DNA of 64,000 nt from Lunularia cruciata (Eukaryota > Streptophyta > Marchantiopsida > Lunulariales > Lunulariaceae). Position numbers and translations under genes: made by a program. The notes under the pieces are model-generated. The model did no database searches. It was not told where the DNA came from and was given only the letters and a program-made list of their open reading frames with translations. This document shows, in pieces, positions 23,766-35,241 of this stretch. The DNA lies in assembly GCA_948567375.1 (NCBI GenBank), contig OX419762.1, forward strand, positions 36,003,034-36,067,033, written 5' to 3'. The stretch's first letter is position 1. Each line of letters starts with the position of its first letter.

Positions 23766-23890
23766 CTGCTTCACATAGTCTGCCAAACGAAGTCACAGTA
23801 GCAGTGTGAAGACTAATACATGGGGCTATAATTTTTTTAACTTCATTGGAATGCTCATTCGTTTCCGTTGGGTCTCCCTTCGCAGGGGAG

Positions 23891-24089
23891 GATGGGCTGT
23901 GCCAGCCAAGGAAGTAGTGCAAGACCAGGGCGACACTGGCGGAACCGAGCCAGCAAGCGGACCCGTTGGCCCCGCACCCGTGAAAGAAATTAGATTAATA
24001 TCGTGAGGGTCGATGACCCTCGTATCAGATATTAAACTGATAAGAACAGATACTACACTTGATCTTAGCCAAAAGGCCGAGAAAGGTAT
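23891..24089 (-). ncRNA. U2: U2 snRNA gene, copy 2
   Basis: Same length and near-identical sequence to copy 1, with intact ATACCTTTCTCGG start, GTAGTA branch-site element, stem-loop II, Sm-like AATTTCTTT and 3' hairpins. Its upstream region has the best TATA match of the set, at the expected distance. I judge this the most likely expressed U2 of the cluster. Confidence 0.92.
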
Positions 24090-24111
24090 GCACATCTAGT
24101 CACTTTTAGAG

Positions 24112-24120
24112 GGATATAAA
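24112..24120 (-). promoter_or_regulatory. TATA element of U2 copy 2
   Basis: Minus-strand TTTATATCC begins about 31 bases before the U2 first base, the usual place for the TATA box of plant snRNA genes. A GTCCCACAAG element (24235-24245, minus), similar to the plant snRNA upstream element RTCCCACATCG, lies about 150 bases upstream. That is farther than the usual -70, so its role is uncertain. The same pair is conserved in copy 1 only for the distal element. Confidence 0.5.
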
Positions 24121-25308
24121 TGTTGAGTTCACTCACGATGCCTGTTCGGGTTATGGGTTTAGACGCTACGCGTGTCTCATCGGGGCACCTCCTTGACAGG
24201 AAATTGCTCATCGACTAATGCTCACAAGCATGTCACTTGTGGGACTGCAGGTGCGATGAATGTCGCAGAGGTGTGAAATCCCAGCCAGGAAATCGGAGTG
24301 GCTTCTCTACGGGGCGTGAAATCACATGGAGCGAATCTGCAATGGGCCGGAATCAAAGAATTGAAATCGAGCGACCACGGGATAAGAGAAAATTGCCATC
24401 GGTCGTGCAGGTCGTCTAATATGATGGCTGGACCAGAAGTTCCTCTGGAGATTGAGACCGCATTCTGAAGCTCTGATCATGGTAAATACTGAGCTTGGGA
24501 AAGTAGATAGGGAGAACCCCTATCCTTTCCAAACTGAACTCTCAAACGCTTAAATGTGTACAAGACGCTCTGGAGATTGACCGCTGCGTCATGCAATAAA
24601 GCAGTCTGTGCTCACTGGCTTGAAACAGAGATTTAGAAAATACAGTAATTGTGGTGCAAAGTGGAGGCTTCAGGATGAGAATCATACAATGTTGAAAACC
24701 GACGTTGCCTTCAGCTCGGTGATTGATTCAAAACATTCGAACAGAGCTTTCGGGCCGCTCACAGAACTGCGGGATAGCTCCAAAGTACTCGCCTGATGAT
24801 TCTCCTCGTAATGAACATTCATCCGCGTCGGCGGATTCTATCTTTCGCAAGAATCCTTCCCATTCGTCCTCTGGGGCTAACTCTATGTCCAGAACAGTCA
24901 AGCGACGCACTCTTCAGCAATTCTGATATTAATTTACATGACGTATGGAGGTAAGCAATGCAGGACGAGAAAGAAACTGGGGCACTGCTCCACAGAGTTC
25001 CAGTTCTTAGCGGCCCAGACAAACTCCGATCTTATTAAAGCATCCGCCGGAACTCTTCGGACGAGTATTAATGATCGTAGTGTAATAACGTACATGGTAC
25101 TGTATGAGAAGGACCTGCCAAGATACGTAAGTGTATATGAAGTGGCCAAGTGGTGTGAAGCGTACTTAATATCGACCGCAGCATCAAAGCTTACCTGGAG
25201 TGCTCTTTGAAAGACTCGAGCAAACAATCCAGACGGCGAACTTGGTAACACTTCAAATCCGCACTCCTTTCTGAGTTATTTTGAGTGTCAATTGCGTTTT
25301 GGTTTCAC

Positions 25309-25420
25309 TGGTGGTGCCCCGATGGAGGGACGTTCCTAAGATTGAATAAACCGCTTCTGCGTCCAGCCCACGGTGTTCTCTAGTAAAGGCGACATAATAG
25401 TTCGCTCTGGGGTGAGCACA
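25309..25420 (-). pseudogene. U5 snRNA pseudogene, copy 2
   Basis: Aligns over its whole length with U5 copy 1, but loop I has lost a base (minus strand GCCTTTACTA) and the stems no longer match well. The Sm region is AATCTTAGG. Likely non-functional. Confidence 0.7.
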
Positions 25421-26385
25421 CGGGCACAGGTCAAACTGGATTTGGATATACCTTTAATTTTCAGTGGGTTCTTAGTAAGTACTTCGGCTATTGGTTTATT
25501 GGTTTTGGCACCGCCACAACGGGCTCCTCTGTACAAAGTGTAAGATGTGTGCTTTGAAGTTGGATCCGGCTTGAGAGAAGGATTTGCTGGAACACGTTCA
25601 TCATTCTTCTATCTGGAATTCGAAGTTGCATCTGCTGGCCCTTTGCATTATCTGTTCAGTGCTAGTTTCAAGGCGCTTGTGAGTCTTTGCTCAAGGGAAT
25701 TGACATCTGAATGTGATTGGTCATACTGCAGGAAAGTCTTAGACAAAAATGGACCATTTCTGATTTGAGGGAAGACGATTTTGTAGTAACATATAGATCC
25801 AATCAAACCTCAATTCCTATAAATTACTTACACATACTCAATCATTTGCTCGATCTCCATTACGTGTCTGTTAACGATATTACTACAATTGGAAGAGTAC
25901 AAATAGTAAAACACTTGACCACCGCACTATTATCTTCTGAGCACCGAGCAGATTTTTACACATAGGAGGATCCCTTAGGCTAGGCACCTCAGCCTTGAGG
26001 AGACCTCGATGCTTCACAGAGTTGGATCTCCGATGTAACAAGCGTCAATCAAACAACGGAAAGTAATGCATATATACCAATCTTAAATCCTTGACACGAT
26101 AAATCATTGCAAGTCCTGTCAATGCACTGCTCTTGTTTCGAGTTGCATCCAAACTTCACACACGGGTTTATACTGCAAGCTGTTATACAGGCTGTAGCTG
26201 CAAAGGCTGTGAGAAGCAACTAATATCCAGTTTCACATTCGGTGCTTTCGTGAACGTGACGGGCTGTTTAGTACAACCAGACTTCGCATTTACCCGTTTG
26301 AAACTGTGATAAAGAACTGAACGAGGGACACATGCGAGGGACTGAGAATGCTGCTTTGAGTTAGTTTGGGTCTCCCTTAGGGAGA

Positions 26386-26584
26386 GGTGGGCTGAGCCGG
26401 CCAAGGAAGTAGTGCATGACCAAGGCGACACTGGCAGGACCAAGTCAGCAAGCTGACTCGTTGGCCCCGCACCCGGGAAGGAAATTAGATTAATATCGTG
26501 AGGGTCAATGACCCTCGTATCAGATATTAAACTGATAAGAACAGATACTACACTTGATCTTAGCCAAAAGGCCGAGAAAGGTAT
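26386..26584 (-). ncRNA. U2: U2 snRNA gene, copy 3
   Basis: Full length, with intact 5' ATACCTTTCTCGG, GTAGTA, stem-loop II and 3' region; only a few substitutions near the 3' hairpin (GGAGAGGTGGGCTGAGCC on the plus strand). Upstream at about -30 the minus strand reads CATATTCC, a weaker TATA. It could be functional or a recent pseudogene. Confidence 0.85.
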
Positions 26585-28660
26585 ACCCCTTATCTCAAGT
26601 CACCAGGAATATGAGGCGTGAACTCAATCACCGTCATTGTCCACGGTATGGTTTTATGTGCTACAGGTCTCGAAGGAGAAAAATCTTGGAGAAGAAACTG
26701 TTCATTCTGTAATACTCAGAAGCACAGCACTCACAAGACCGAAGGACAAACTACTTGGAAGTGCGCATTTCGACAGGTAGAAGTGCCGGAGTTGCACCAC
26801 AGTAACTGAACTTCGAACCTGCCAAGGTTGTGCCATAGGAGAAGAGTACAGTTACAGTAAAGCTGTCGAACTTCCCTGAAGCTTTTACCAGAAAATGAGA
26901 TCTCCAAAGCGATGAGCCGACTATTGATAATTGTTCTCCATTCAGCAAAGTGAAGTTACCATAGACTTGAAGAGACAAGATAAAGAAGATTCTAGCTCGA
27001 TAGGCATCGATAACCATCGTAATCATCCACACCGTGAGCATCTATAAGATGTAGTAAGAGCTGATTGCGCAAGGCTCGTAAGTCACTCTTTTCGGTGATC
27101 GCAACGACTAGGTAATCGACATCATCACATGAAATTACAGAAAATCACTTTACAATTCTTTACATTCCTCGATGTTGGCTTGAGATTTCATTTATAAATC
27201 ATATAACCTCCATGTAATATTTCATTGGTTAAAACCCAGGTAAATTGGCTGCACTTCAGCACAGGGTCAAAGTTGAACCTACGAACCGGGGTACAGCAGT
27301 TTCTGTTCAAAGTACAGATCCAAAAATGCTATGGGAGGAGTTGCGAAATCGATATCCTCCTCCATGACAGTGCCTAGCTAGACATGTAAGTAGCCCCTCA
27401 GGACATGAAAAGAATCTCCCCTTTTGCTTAGTAGATCCTCTCAGCTCAAATAAACAGGGTTTTAGTGAAAGTTAAGACCACTGCCAGACGTTTAATGGAA
27501 CATAGGTACATGAACATGCTAAAGAAGTACATAGGTGGCAAGTTTGCTACTCACGGCCTATGTTAGTGTAATCTGTTCTGTAGTTTTGGACTCCTTGAGT
27601 TCAGCTCAAAGTCCACTATTACAACATTTCGTTCTCTAGTTTTGGGTTCGAAATCTCTTCCCGTTGCGTGGACTTCCAATTCCCGCAGGATCACTCTTCC
27701 GAATGCACTTAATCCATGACCCCGAATCCACTTTTCTCTGTTAGGGGAACTTGTCCTAGCTCGTATTTCCGCATTACAACATGAGTTTGCATTCACAGCA
27801 GAACCCATTGCGATGATAAATCTTTCTTCTGTTGGAACTGTCGTCCTAGAACTGATCTGGATTACTAACCGGTGGACAGTTGAGTGTACTTCCCAAGAAG
27901 GTAGCGGCAAATGTACGTTCCCTTAAAAGGCAGTAGCTATCTTGATAAGCAAACTCAAGTGAGAACAGAATTTAATTCGCCAGTGGCTTTCATTGAAATC
28001 TTTGTCCATATACGACCTTTTGTTTATATCAAAACAGGGGATACCTGGAATCGCTGAAGGGCGATACCGGGAAATTTCTGTTACACAATACTCAGGGTTT
28101 GCCGGTCCACCAACACATTTTGAGATAAGCTCCTATGTAGAATTCGGTGGAGTTTAGAAATTCTTCTGACAACGTGTAAGCCACAAGCAAAATCCGAATT
28201 TCTTAGGCATTCAGTATGATACAACTAGTGTAACAGCTAAATTATATTTTTATATCATCTAGCTGATAAGAATACCAAGAACCAAGTTTCTGTCCTATGT
28301 TCTGGAAGACAATGTCATACGGTCTTTCCCTGACAGAGGGAAATTCTTCTGGATCAGCACTACCTTAGAGGAATTGTTGTGGACCAAGCATCAAATAAAC
28401 ATACTAAAGAATCTGTGAACTCCTGAGTACGTGATGATTCCGACTTGATTGAAAATATGTCTGTGCAGGGAAATCTCAAAATACATATGAAAAGCATGGT
28501 ATTGAGCAGTTGCTGCCTTAATACACCTACAGCACCGTGGATTTGAGTTTCACTACGACGTGCAGTGATGGATAGAGGTCTATGACAGTACTGTAGGTAA
28601 CACTGGATGTGAGGATCTGTTGATGAAGTATCACAAGCTAATACTCCCGGCACTTAGTGA
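26585..28660. other. Spacer with no recognised gene
   Basis: The first 130 bp resemble the 5' flank of the other U2 copies. Beyond that only anonymous short frames occur. A minus-strand frame 27910-27563 (115 codons) shows no known domain. Around 27580-27620 there is faint similarity to the 5' flank of the U5 relic at 17150. Confidence 0.35.
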
Positions 28661-28924
28661 ACGCAGGAGAGTTAATCCTTAGTCACACTTTAGAGTTATG
28701 GTGAGAAGTGACTCTACTACTTGTGTATTTCTTCTCTACCTATATATATTCGTGCAGGACTTGTGTCCCACGAGACCATTTTTTGGTGAACTTTGGTGTC
28801 TCCACTCTCATTATTCATTTCCGTAACAGGGGTTCGAGCAGAAAGAGAGGCTGCGAGAGCCTTTGAGTTCAATTTGGCAGAAGATCTAGATGATCAAGTG
28901 ATCTGATTTTTCAGAGTTTACTCT

Positions 28925-29770
28925 ATGAGTTCTAAACTCTATACTTATGATAGCATCACAAGTGAAGCCTTGACAAAGAACAATTATTCTGTATGGAAAT
29001 ATAGAATGTCTGCCTTCTTGAAAGGCCAAAAATTGTTTGATCTTGTCGCGGGTGTTGACACTTGTCCTGTAGGTGCTCCTCAAAATTCTAAAGTCCCTTA
29101 TTGGAATAGTCGTACCAATCAAGTTATGCTCTGTCTTTCTTAGTGTGTTTCACCATCACTGTTTGCATATATACAAGGTATTGATACTCCCAAGAAGGTT
29201 TGGGATGCATTAGCAAATGTTTTTCAGACGTTGACCAAGGCAAGAAAGCTTCAACTGAAGCAGCAGTTAATGGAGGTTAAGAAGGACACCTTAAGCATAA
29301 CTCATTATGTTGATCACATTCCTGGTCTGGTTGAGTAGCTGAAGAGCATTGGAGTTAAGGTTAAGAATGATGATTTGATTCTTCATACTATTCAAGGTCT
29401 ACCCGAAAAGAGTATAAACCTTTTGAGGCATCTATAGCCGTTAGAGATATTTATCTTCTATTTGACAAGCTAGTCCCAATGTTGGTCTCTGAAGCGATGC
29501 AGCTACAAGATGGTGGTAATGGTCTTGTTGCTCAAGATCAGGTTCTGTTTGCTGGGATAGGTCGTGCAAGAGGCAGAGGATGCAGAAGTTCACTTTCTGG
29601 AGGTGCCGTTGGTAAAGGTGAATCCTCACAAAGACAATATGCAACACAAAGCAAGTCCACAACAGAGAGATTTCGCAAGTACTGTAAATCAAAGTCTCAT
29701 TATGAGAAGACTTGTTTCAAGGTCATCAAGATCCTCACTATAACAAATCAAAATGCTATGTTTATTCAAA
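28925..29770 (+). pseudogene. Ty1/copia Gag relic
   Basis: Starts M-S-S-K-L and contains L-T-K-N-N-Y-S-V-W-K-Y-R-M, the opening of copia Gag (UBN2 family). Later parts are K-K-V-W-D-A-L and K-L-Q-L-K-Q-Q-L, then Y-V-D-H-I and a G-L-P box. A zinc-knuckle relic near 29680 reads Y-C-K-S-K-S-H-Y-E-K-T-C, with the first Cys changed to Arg. Stops near 29143, 29338 and 29436 break it. No protease, integrase or RT follows; sequence similarity ends near 29770. It is inserted in the snRNA island. Confidence 0.75.
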
Positions 29771-30566
29771 GTGTCGCGCAGACCGAAAAAAGAGACGTCA
29801 ATGGAGACCCGGCTTTCAGGAAGGCAAAATATCTGCCAACCAAGACTAGCGCATGATGGAGTTCAGATCTAGCGATTGCTCAGCCATGATGCCTTGCACT
29901 CTTCGAACTCCCAAAGATACACCATTGAGCTGAATGATTCTTGAGTATGAAGATTCAGTACATATAATTCGTTCTTTCAGGGCACCTTCTCAAACAGAAA
30001 CTTAAGTGATCCAATGGATCTGCTGCGTATAAGTATCGAATGTTGACTAGCCAAAAGAATACGTGGTATCCGGCTAGAACTCGAAAAGTACATTTCGATT
30101 GTCATCACGTCCAAGCCCATGTCCACACCCTATCGACCTATCCTTGTGGGTACAGACTTGGGGTAGCTTCATGCCTGAACTGATCTGGCAGGCGTCGAAC
30201 ATTCACTCGAGAATAGAGCATGGGCGAGATTTCAACGAATGTCTTGTTAGTTTGTTCTTTTAACCTCTGTCACATATGTGCAATTCATTAATCAACCGTG
30301 GATAAGCTCGACGTGCTTATGCATCTCACTCTCTAGTTGCTTGATTGGGAGCCATAACATTGTTGAGGCACTCATTTTCATAAATCGGCTTTTCACCGCC
30401 AACAAATAGGATAATCGGGTACCTTGATGCATGTTCACACTCCTCGTAATCATGATTAGGGAACTCTTTAGAGTATCAAAGTCTTTGAAATCTTTGCTCT
30501 TAGATGATGTTCATAGAACTTGAGACTCCGGTTCCCCACTTAGTATGTCAATAGATTTACAGTTTC
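29771..30566. other. Spacer with no recognised gene
   Basis: No open frame with known motifs and no RNA gene recognised between the copia relic and U5 copy 3. Confidence 0.35.
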
Positions 30567-30671
30567 GCTGGCGGTGTCCCATACAGCGTTCCAAAGTTTG
30601 GTTCAACCTTCGTGTATCGTACACTGCATTCATTTAGTACAAAGCGAAAGAATAGTTGGGACTGGGCACAG
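30567..30671 (-). pseudogene. U5 snRNA pseudogene, copy 3
   Basis: Recognisable from GCTGGCGGTGTCCC and the loop-side CGAAAGAATAGTT. Loop I is mutated (minus strand GCTTTGTACTAAATG) and the 3' hairpin is shortened. Lies 240 bp from the U2 copy 4, much closer than in the other units. Confidence 0.65.
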
Positions 30672-30904
30672 ACTGAAGTCAGCCTTCAAATTGACATGAT
30701 ATGAAGTGCCTGTACGTTGACGTCAAAAGTTGAGAAGCGTTTTGTGTCTGAAACCAGGGGATGCTCGGGAAATTCGGAATAAGTTTAATATGACCTCGTC
30801 TGTTTATGTTGGGATGATCAAGGTGCAGTTACTGGATGATGGAAGATCAATCCAGAAGTAGAGGGGATGCTCTTTTGAAGTTTCTGGTTCTCCCTTCTCG
30901 AGAG

Positions 30905-31107
30905 AGGGTGAGCTGCGTCGGCCGTGGAAGTAGTGCAATACGAATGCGACACTGGCGGAAACAGCAAGCTGCCTCTTTGGCCTCGCACTCGTGAAAGAAA
31001 TTACATTAATTTCACGAGGGTCGACGACCCTCGTATCAGATATTAAGCTTTAAGTTGATTAGAACAGATACTACACTTGATCTTAGCCAAAAGGCCGAGA
31101 AACGTAT
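30905..31107 (-). pseudogene. U2 snRNA copy 4, probably a pseudogene
   Basis: GTAGTA and flanks are intact, but the 5' end reads ATACGTTTC (a change in the first helix). The TCAGTTTAATATC element is replaced by a longer AATCAACTTAAAGCTTAATATC-like run. The 3' half has lost several bases between stem-loops III and IV. Likely inactive. Confidence 0.75.
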
Positions 31108-31682
31108 ACACTGTCTGTCGAGTCGAGAACTAGATGAGTACAAGTTGAAACACGGGTCTTGTGCAGAATATGGGCTTATTTGCAATGCGTCTCGGGTTAC
31201 AGTAGACCTAAAGCTAAAAACTGTTAATCCTGGAAACCTAATCTTAACGAACTTATCAGGGGCACGACTTGATATCTTATTGCTGGTGGCTGAAGATTTG
31301 TAGGTGTGGTTCTGAATAAAAGGAGGAGGTTCCGCGTTCTTACTTCTTACCCGGATTCACAAGGGTAACCAGATTCAAATTCCTGACTGTCCATTTTGAC
31401 CAACTTCATTTACTTCCAGCTCAAAACACTCGGGTCAGTCCGTGCACAACATTGGTCATCTGCACTTTGCTAGTGGGCGCTAAAAGCTGCTACTAGAAAA
31501 CTCCACATACTAACTTGAGCCTCGAAAAAGTGCGAACTACACGTCGAACTGGACACACCTTGATGTGCCTCGCTTGCTGGTAACTTTACTTTGTTTAAGG
31601 TCTATGATCGCGGCCTCTGCGTGCCACTAACTTAATGAAGTTACCTCTTTCTCGGCCGAATCGAATGCTTCTCGGTTTGCAT

Positions 31683-31793
31683 TGGTGGTAACCCCCGGAG
31701 GGGCGTTCCAAAGATTAGAATTAAACGCTTGTGTCCCGCACACGGTATTCTTTAGTAAAAGGCGAAAGAATAGTTCGCTTTGGGCTGAACACA
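31683..31793 (-). ncRNA. U5: U5 snRNA gene, copy 4
   Basis: Loop I TTTCGCCTTTTACTAAAG is intact, with GCCCAAAGCGAACTATTC as 5' stem, ATACCGTGTGCGGGAC as 3' stem and an Sm-like AATCTTTGG. The 3' hairpin is shortened and altered compared with copy 1 (plus-strand CCCCCGGAGGGGCG). It could be functional. Confidence 0.8.
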
Positions 31794-32326
31794 CGTCTGA
31801 AGTAAGCTGTCGGGAGTTTGCGTTGTACCTGTACGTTTTGGTAAAGCATCCATTCATACATCATCTATGGTTTAATGTGCTTCGATTCACATCTGAGGAG
31901 GTTCCCTACAAGAGTAAATAAGAAACTCGAGCTACTTTAGGTCGAGGCTATCACCAAGGGCACGGAAGTTGGATGAATGCTGCATCTCTGATTTTAGACT
32001 GCAGCTCACATCTTCTCGAATTTTTGTGCTCTTAGTGTCACGCATATTTTGGAGTTGATTACAAGAACCTGTGAGTAAGTAGCAAATATACATTCAACTA
32101 TCATTATCAGAATCACCTTACGGTTTTATTTCAAATGAAAGAATTATGGGACAAGCCACATATTTCCAGGGTCAGCAAGGTAGGTTTGGAGCAGATGATT
32201 CCTTCATTCGATTCAACAGCAAATACTGGAGCCTTCGCCAGGTCTACTTGAGTTGGGATTGTCGGTGACTGAAGTAACAAGTCTTATAAGCTCCTGCTTC
32301 GATTCTCGGGTCCTCTTTTTCAAGGG

Positions 32327-32518
32327 AGGATGGGCTGCGCCGGCCGTGGGAGTAGTTGCAATACCAAGGCGACGCTGCCGGAACCGAGACAGCAAGCTAA
32401 CTCGTTGGCCCCGCACCCGTGAGACGAGTTAGATTAATATCGTGACGGTCGATGACCCTCGTACCAGATATTAAACTGACAAGAACAGTACTTCACTTAA
32501 TCTTAGCCGAAAGGCCGA
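32327..32518 (-). pseudogene. U2 snRNA pseudogene, copy 5
   Basis: The 3' two thirds match U2 well. The branch-site element is damaged (minus strand AAGTGAAGTACTG instead of AAGTGTAGTATCTG) and the 5' end stops at TCGGCCTTTCGGC without the ATACCTTTC start. The upstream sequence (32560-32690) matches, inverted, the flank of the U2 relic at 17608. Confidence 0.8.
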
Positions 32519-32699
32519 TGCAGTCGACGATATGCCGATAGTGCAATCGACCTTTGAAGAATATGACCTTGGCTGTTTGGAACTGTTCAGTACAGTGTAT
32601 GGGTTAATATGGAAGATATACGTCTCTCGGAGCTTCTGAAGAAGACGCTGCTCGTCCACAGGGTAGAATTCTACCCACACGACCCTCATTCACTTTATA

Positions 32700-32925
32700 A
32701 GAATTACACTAATTTGTGATATGAAGGTCAGAGAAGCAACCAAAATCAAGGCATGCAATCACGGAATGAATTTACATGCTTTGATCCCGATGACGGCAAA
32801 CGATTCGATTCCGAACTATACTAATTTGTGATATGGAGGTCAGAGAAGCAACCAAAATTGAGGCATCCAATCACGGAATGAATTTAAATGCTTTGATCCC
32901 GATGACGGCAAATCGTCAGTTCGTG
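32700..32925. repeat. Tandem direct repeat of about 118 bp, third copy at 33553-33654
   Basis: Two adjoining copies (32701-32818 and 32819-32925) share ACTAATTTGTGATATG, GTCAGAGAAGCAACC and CCCGATGACGGCAAA. A more diverged copy follows U5 copy 5 at 33553-33654, which suggests it belongs to the duplicated snRNA unit. No coding role seen. Confidence 0.7.
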
Positions 32926-33160
32926 CACAACATTTGTCATCCGCACCTCGCTAGTGGACGAGAAAAGGTGCTTCTTGGACACTTCACATTCTGACTAAGT
33001 CTTGAAACTGTGAGAGAGACGCGTTGAGCTGTACACGGCTAAGTGTGCTTTCCTTGTCGGTAGCTATAGTCTGATAAAGATTCTGCACTCGTGATTTTAG
33101 TGACACTGATCTGCAACCTGATTATTTGCCTAGTGAATTAAACGCTACTGATTTTCATTA

Positions 33161-33272
33161 GTGGCAACCCAGGGAAGGGAGCGTTCCAAAGATTGGGATT
33201 AACCGATTGTGACACGCACAAAGTATTCTTTAGTAGAAGGCGAAAGAACAGTCCGCTTGGGGCTGAGCACAC
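33161..33272 (-). pseudogene. U5 snRNA copy 5, variant or pseudogene
   Basis: Full-length similarity to U5, with Sm-like AATCTTTGG. Loop I carries one change (minus strand GCCTTCTACTAAAG), and the stems differ in compensating and non-compensating ways. Because loop I is nearly invariant, it is probably a pseudogene. Confidence 0.7.
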
Positions 33273-33654
33273 CGCTGTTGCAACCTGGATAAACTTTCCG
33301 TTGTAAATGTACATTTCGGTAAAGCATCCATTCATACTTTACATATGGTTCAATGTGCTTCGGTTCGCATCTCAGGAGGTTCCTAACATGAGCAATAAGA
33401 GATTGGAGCTACATTAGGTCGTATGTACTTCAGTGTACGGGTTAATATGGAAGATATACATCTCACGAAGATCCTGAACAAGACGCTGCTCATCCACAGG
33501 GTCTGCTACCCACAAGACCCTCATTGTCTTTCTAAGAACTGATACGATTCCGAACTATGCTAATATGTAATCTGAAGGTCTGTGTATTCGAAATTGAGGC
33601 ATGCAATGGCGGGAATGAACTTACATGCTTTGCTTCCGATGACGGCAAATCGTC

Positions 33655-35241
33655 TCAGGTTATCAGATTAGCCCCACTATGAGCGTGATAGTGGAGTTAA
33701 AGCACTCCACCGATTATACAGGTCGACCGTGTAAACGGGAAGAACAATCATGTCCGTTATGGACAGAGTTCGACTAGTGCACTCAAGTTAAGCGGAATTG
33801 ATGGATTGAAGCACTTGTGCAGAATCGAAAACCGCAATCTGGCTGCCTCTACTCAGATTCCGGAAATTACTGAGCGTGCCGCATACGCATCTGAACGCTG
33901 ATTCTGTTCTGAACGGCAGACTGAAGGTGCCGGCCAGATAAAGAGTCTAAGAGCTCGAAGATTAAAGCTGAGATTTTGTCCCGAAAGGGTAATTTGCTGC
34001 CAACTAATGGCAGAGCTGCAAGGTTGGATGATTGAAGAAGATTGAAGCAAGCGAACTGCACCTGAATTCCAAGTCGATGTTGCGTTCCGCACAAAGAACA
34101 TGATGTTTTGCTTAAATCTATATAATTCGGTTCGGACTCTTCTCAGAGCTCGAATCGACTTTACTTCCGGCTCAGACGTTCTGAAGAAACACGAGTAGCC
34201 TCATCGTATACATACATCGGGAGCCAGAATGCACAGTCCTGCGGACTGTTCAACTTGAGCAGAATCCCTCGCAATTCACCTGCTCCGGCCTCTCTTCAGC
34301 AGTCAGGCACTCACATTGGTTGCTCTCTGTCGTCATCACTGAGGGGAACATTGGGGCCAACCTGCCCACCATCGTCTACCTATAGTAGCACCATGCAAAC
34401 TGTGATTCTTACTTTAGCTTCAGAAGACTGGAGAACTTGCTCGAATTGTAAGGAAGTAGGCGCGTTCTAACAAGTAGCAAAATATATTCCGAAGTGCCAA
34501 GTACTATACACCTCGTCAAGCACGAGTGACAGGAGGAAAAGGTTCTAGCGGTTTGCCTACACGATCATGGATGATGTTTGTTGGCCCTAGCTTCATTTAC
34601 AGTTCCTGGTATTCTACTTCCGCTTGCCTTCTTGATTCAGAATTTGATGTTTAGCTTCTCGAATCTGGCAATTAACATGATAGATATCTCTCATAAAAAA
34701 GTAGTCATTCTGGAGGATCTTGTTCTCAATCAACCTGCTGTCTGATTAAATCTGAAAATGTTCTACATCAGTAACCTGTAAGTCATATATAATGTAGAAG
34801 GAGACTAAGAAAATCCGGACTTTCTCAATTTCTAAAGCTGTAGCATTGTAACTCAAGCAATGATACTGCGAGTTCTAAGAAATATCGACAAAGCTCCCGT
34901 TCCAGTTGAGACGATATTGAAATGGATCCGTGTAAAGGCAGGGATTATGAACAACGTGAACACTGATATCAAAAGAGATCATTGCAGTTGATGGCAGAAG
35001 ATCCAGAAGCAGAACCAGTAGAACATGAGGCAAATTAAAATACATTCAGAACCAGTTCATCTGCTAAACAGATAGAACATTTCTCACAAGCTTACGGACG
35101 ACAACGTGGAACCCAAGGCAGCTAATCGGGATTCGGGCGACACAGATTCTATCGACCTACCTACCACGAGATTTTCCTTTTGGCCTTGAGACAGTGTCAA
35201 GTTGAGAAGGAAAGCTAAGAACCAATGTGCTAGTGCCAAGT
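33655..35241. other. Spacer with no recognised gene
   Basis: Short frames without motifs; moderately GC-rich like the rest of the snRNA island. No further snRNA was recognised. It lies 3' of the LRR gene and may include its 3' untranslated region. Confidence 0.35.

Larger units (their letters stand above)
19197..26584 (-). repeat. Tandem U2-U5 units of about 2.2-2.5 kb
   Basis: Three similar units begin at the U2 3' ends near 19190, 21685 and 23890, and a fourth U2 follows at 26386. Beyond the snRNAs they share long spacer blocks. Examples are the blocks ending ACCAGAAGTTC (19760, 22093, 24433), the block with AAAACATTC and CAGAATTGCGGGA-like sequence (20075, 22402, 24734), and the CATCCGCC block (20378, 22707, 25040). 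The middle unit has lost both snRNAs except for short ends. This is a segmental tandem array that has diverged, not a fresh duplication. Confidence 0.7.
31430..33430 (-). repeat. Tandem duplication of about 1.5 kb carrying U5 copies 4 and 5
   Basis: The block starting GTGCACAACATT...GTCATC...GCACnnnGCTAGTGG occurs at 31440 and at 32931. The distance to the following U5 (31683 and 33161) is similar. The sequence beyond the U5 also matches (GGTAAAGCATCCATTCATAC at 31840 and 33319). This gives a period of about 1.49 kb. Confidence 0.7.

Noticed and set aside
27563..27910. 115-codon minus-strand frame as a gene
   Set aside because: No recognisable domain, no splice or start context, and it lies in degenerate snRNA-unit spacer.
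28830..28860. GGGGTTCGAGCAG resembling a tRNA T-arm
   Set aside because: No A box, acceptor or anticodon arm at tRNA spacing upstream; it is in the copia 5' region.
17000..34000. U1, U4 or U6 snRNA genes in the same cluster
   Set aside because: I looked for ATACTTACCTG (U1), the U4 start and the U6 ACAGAGA-containing core and saw none on either strand.
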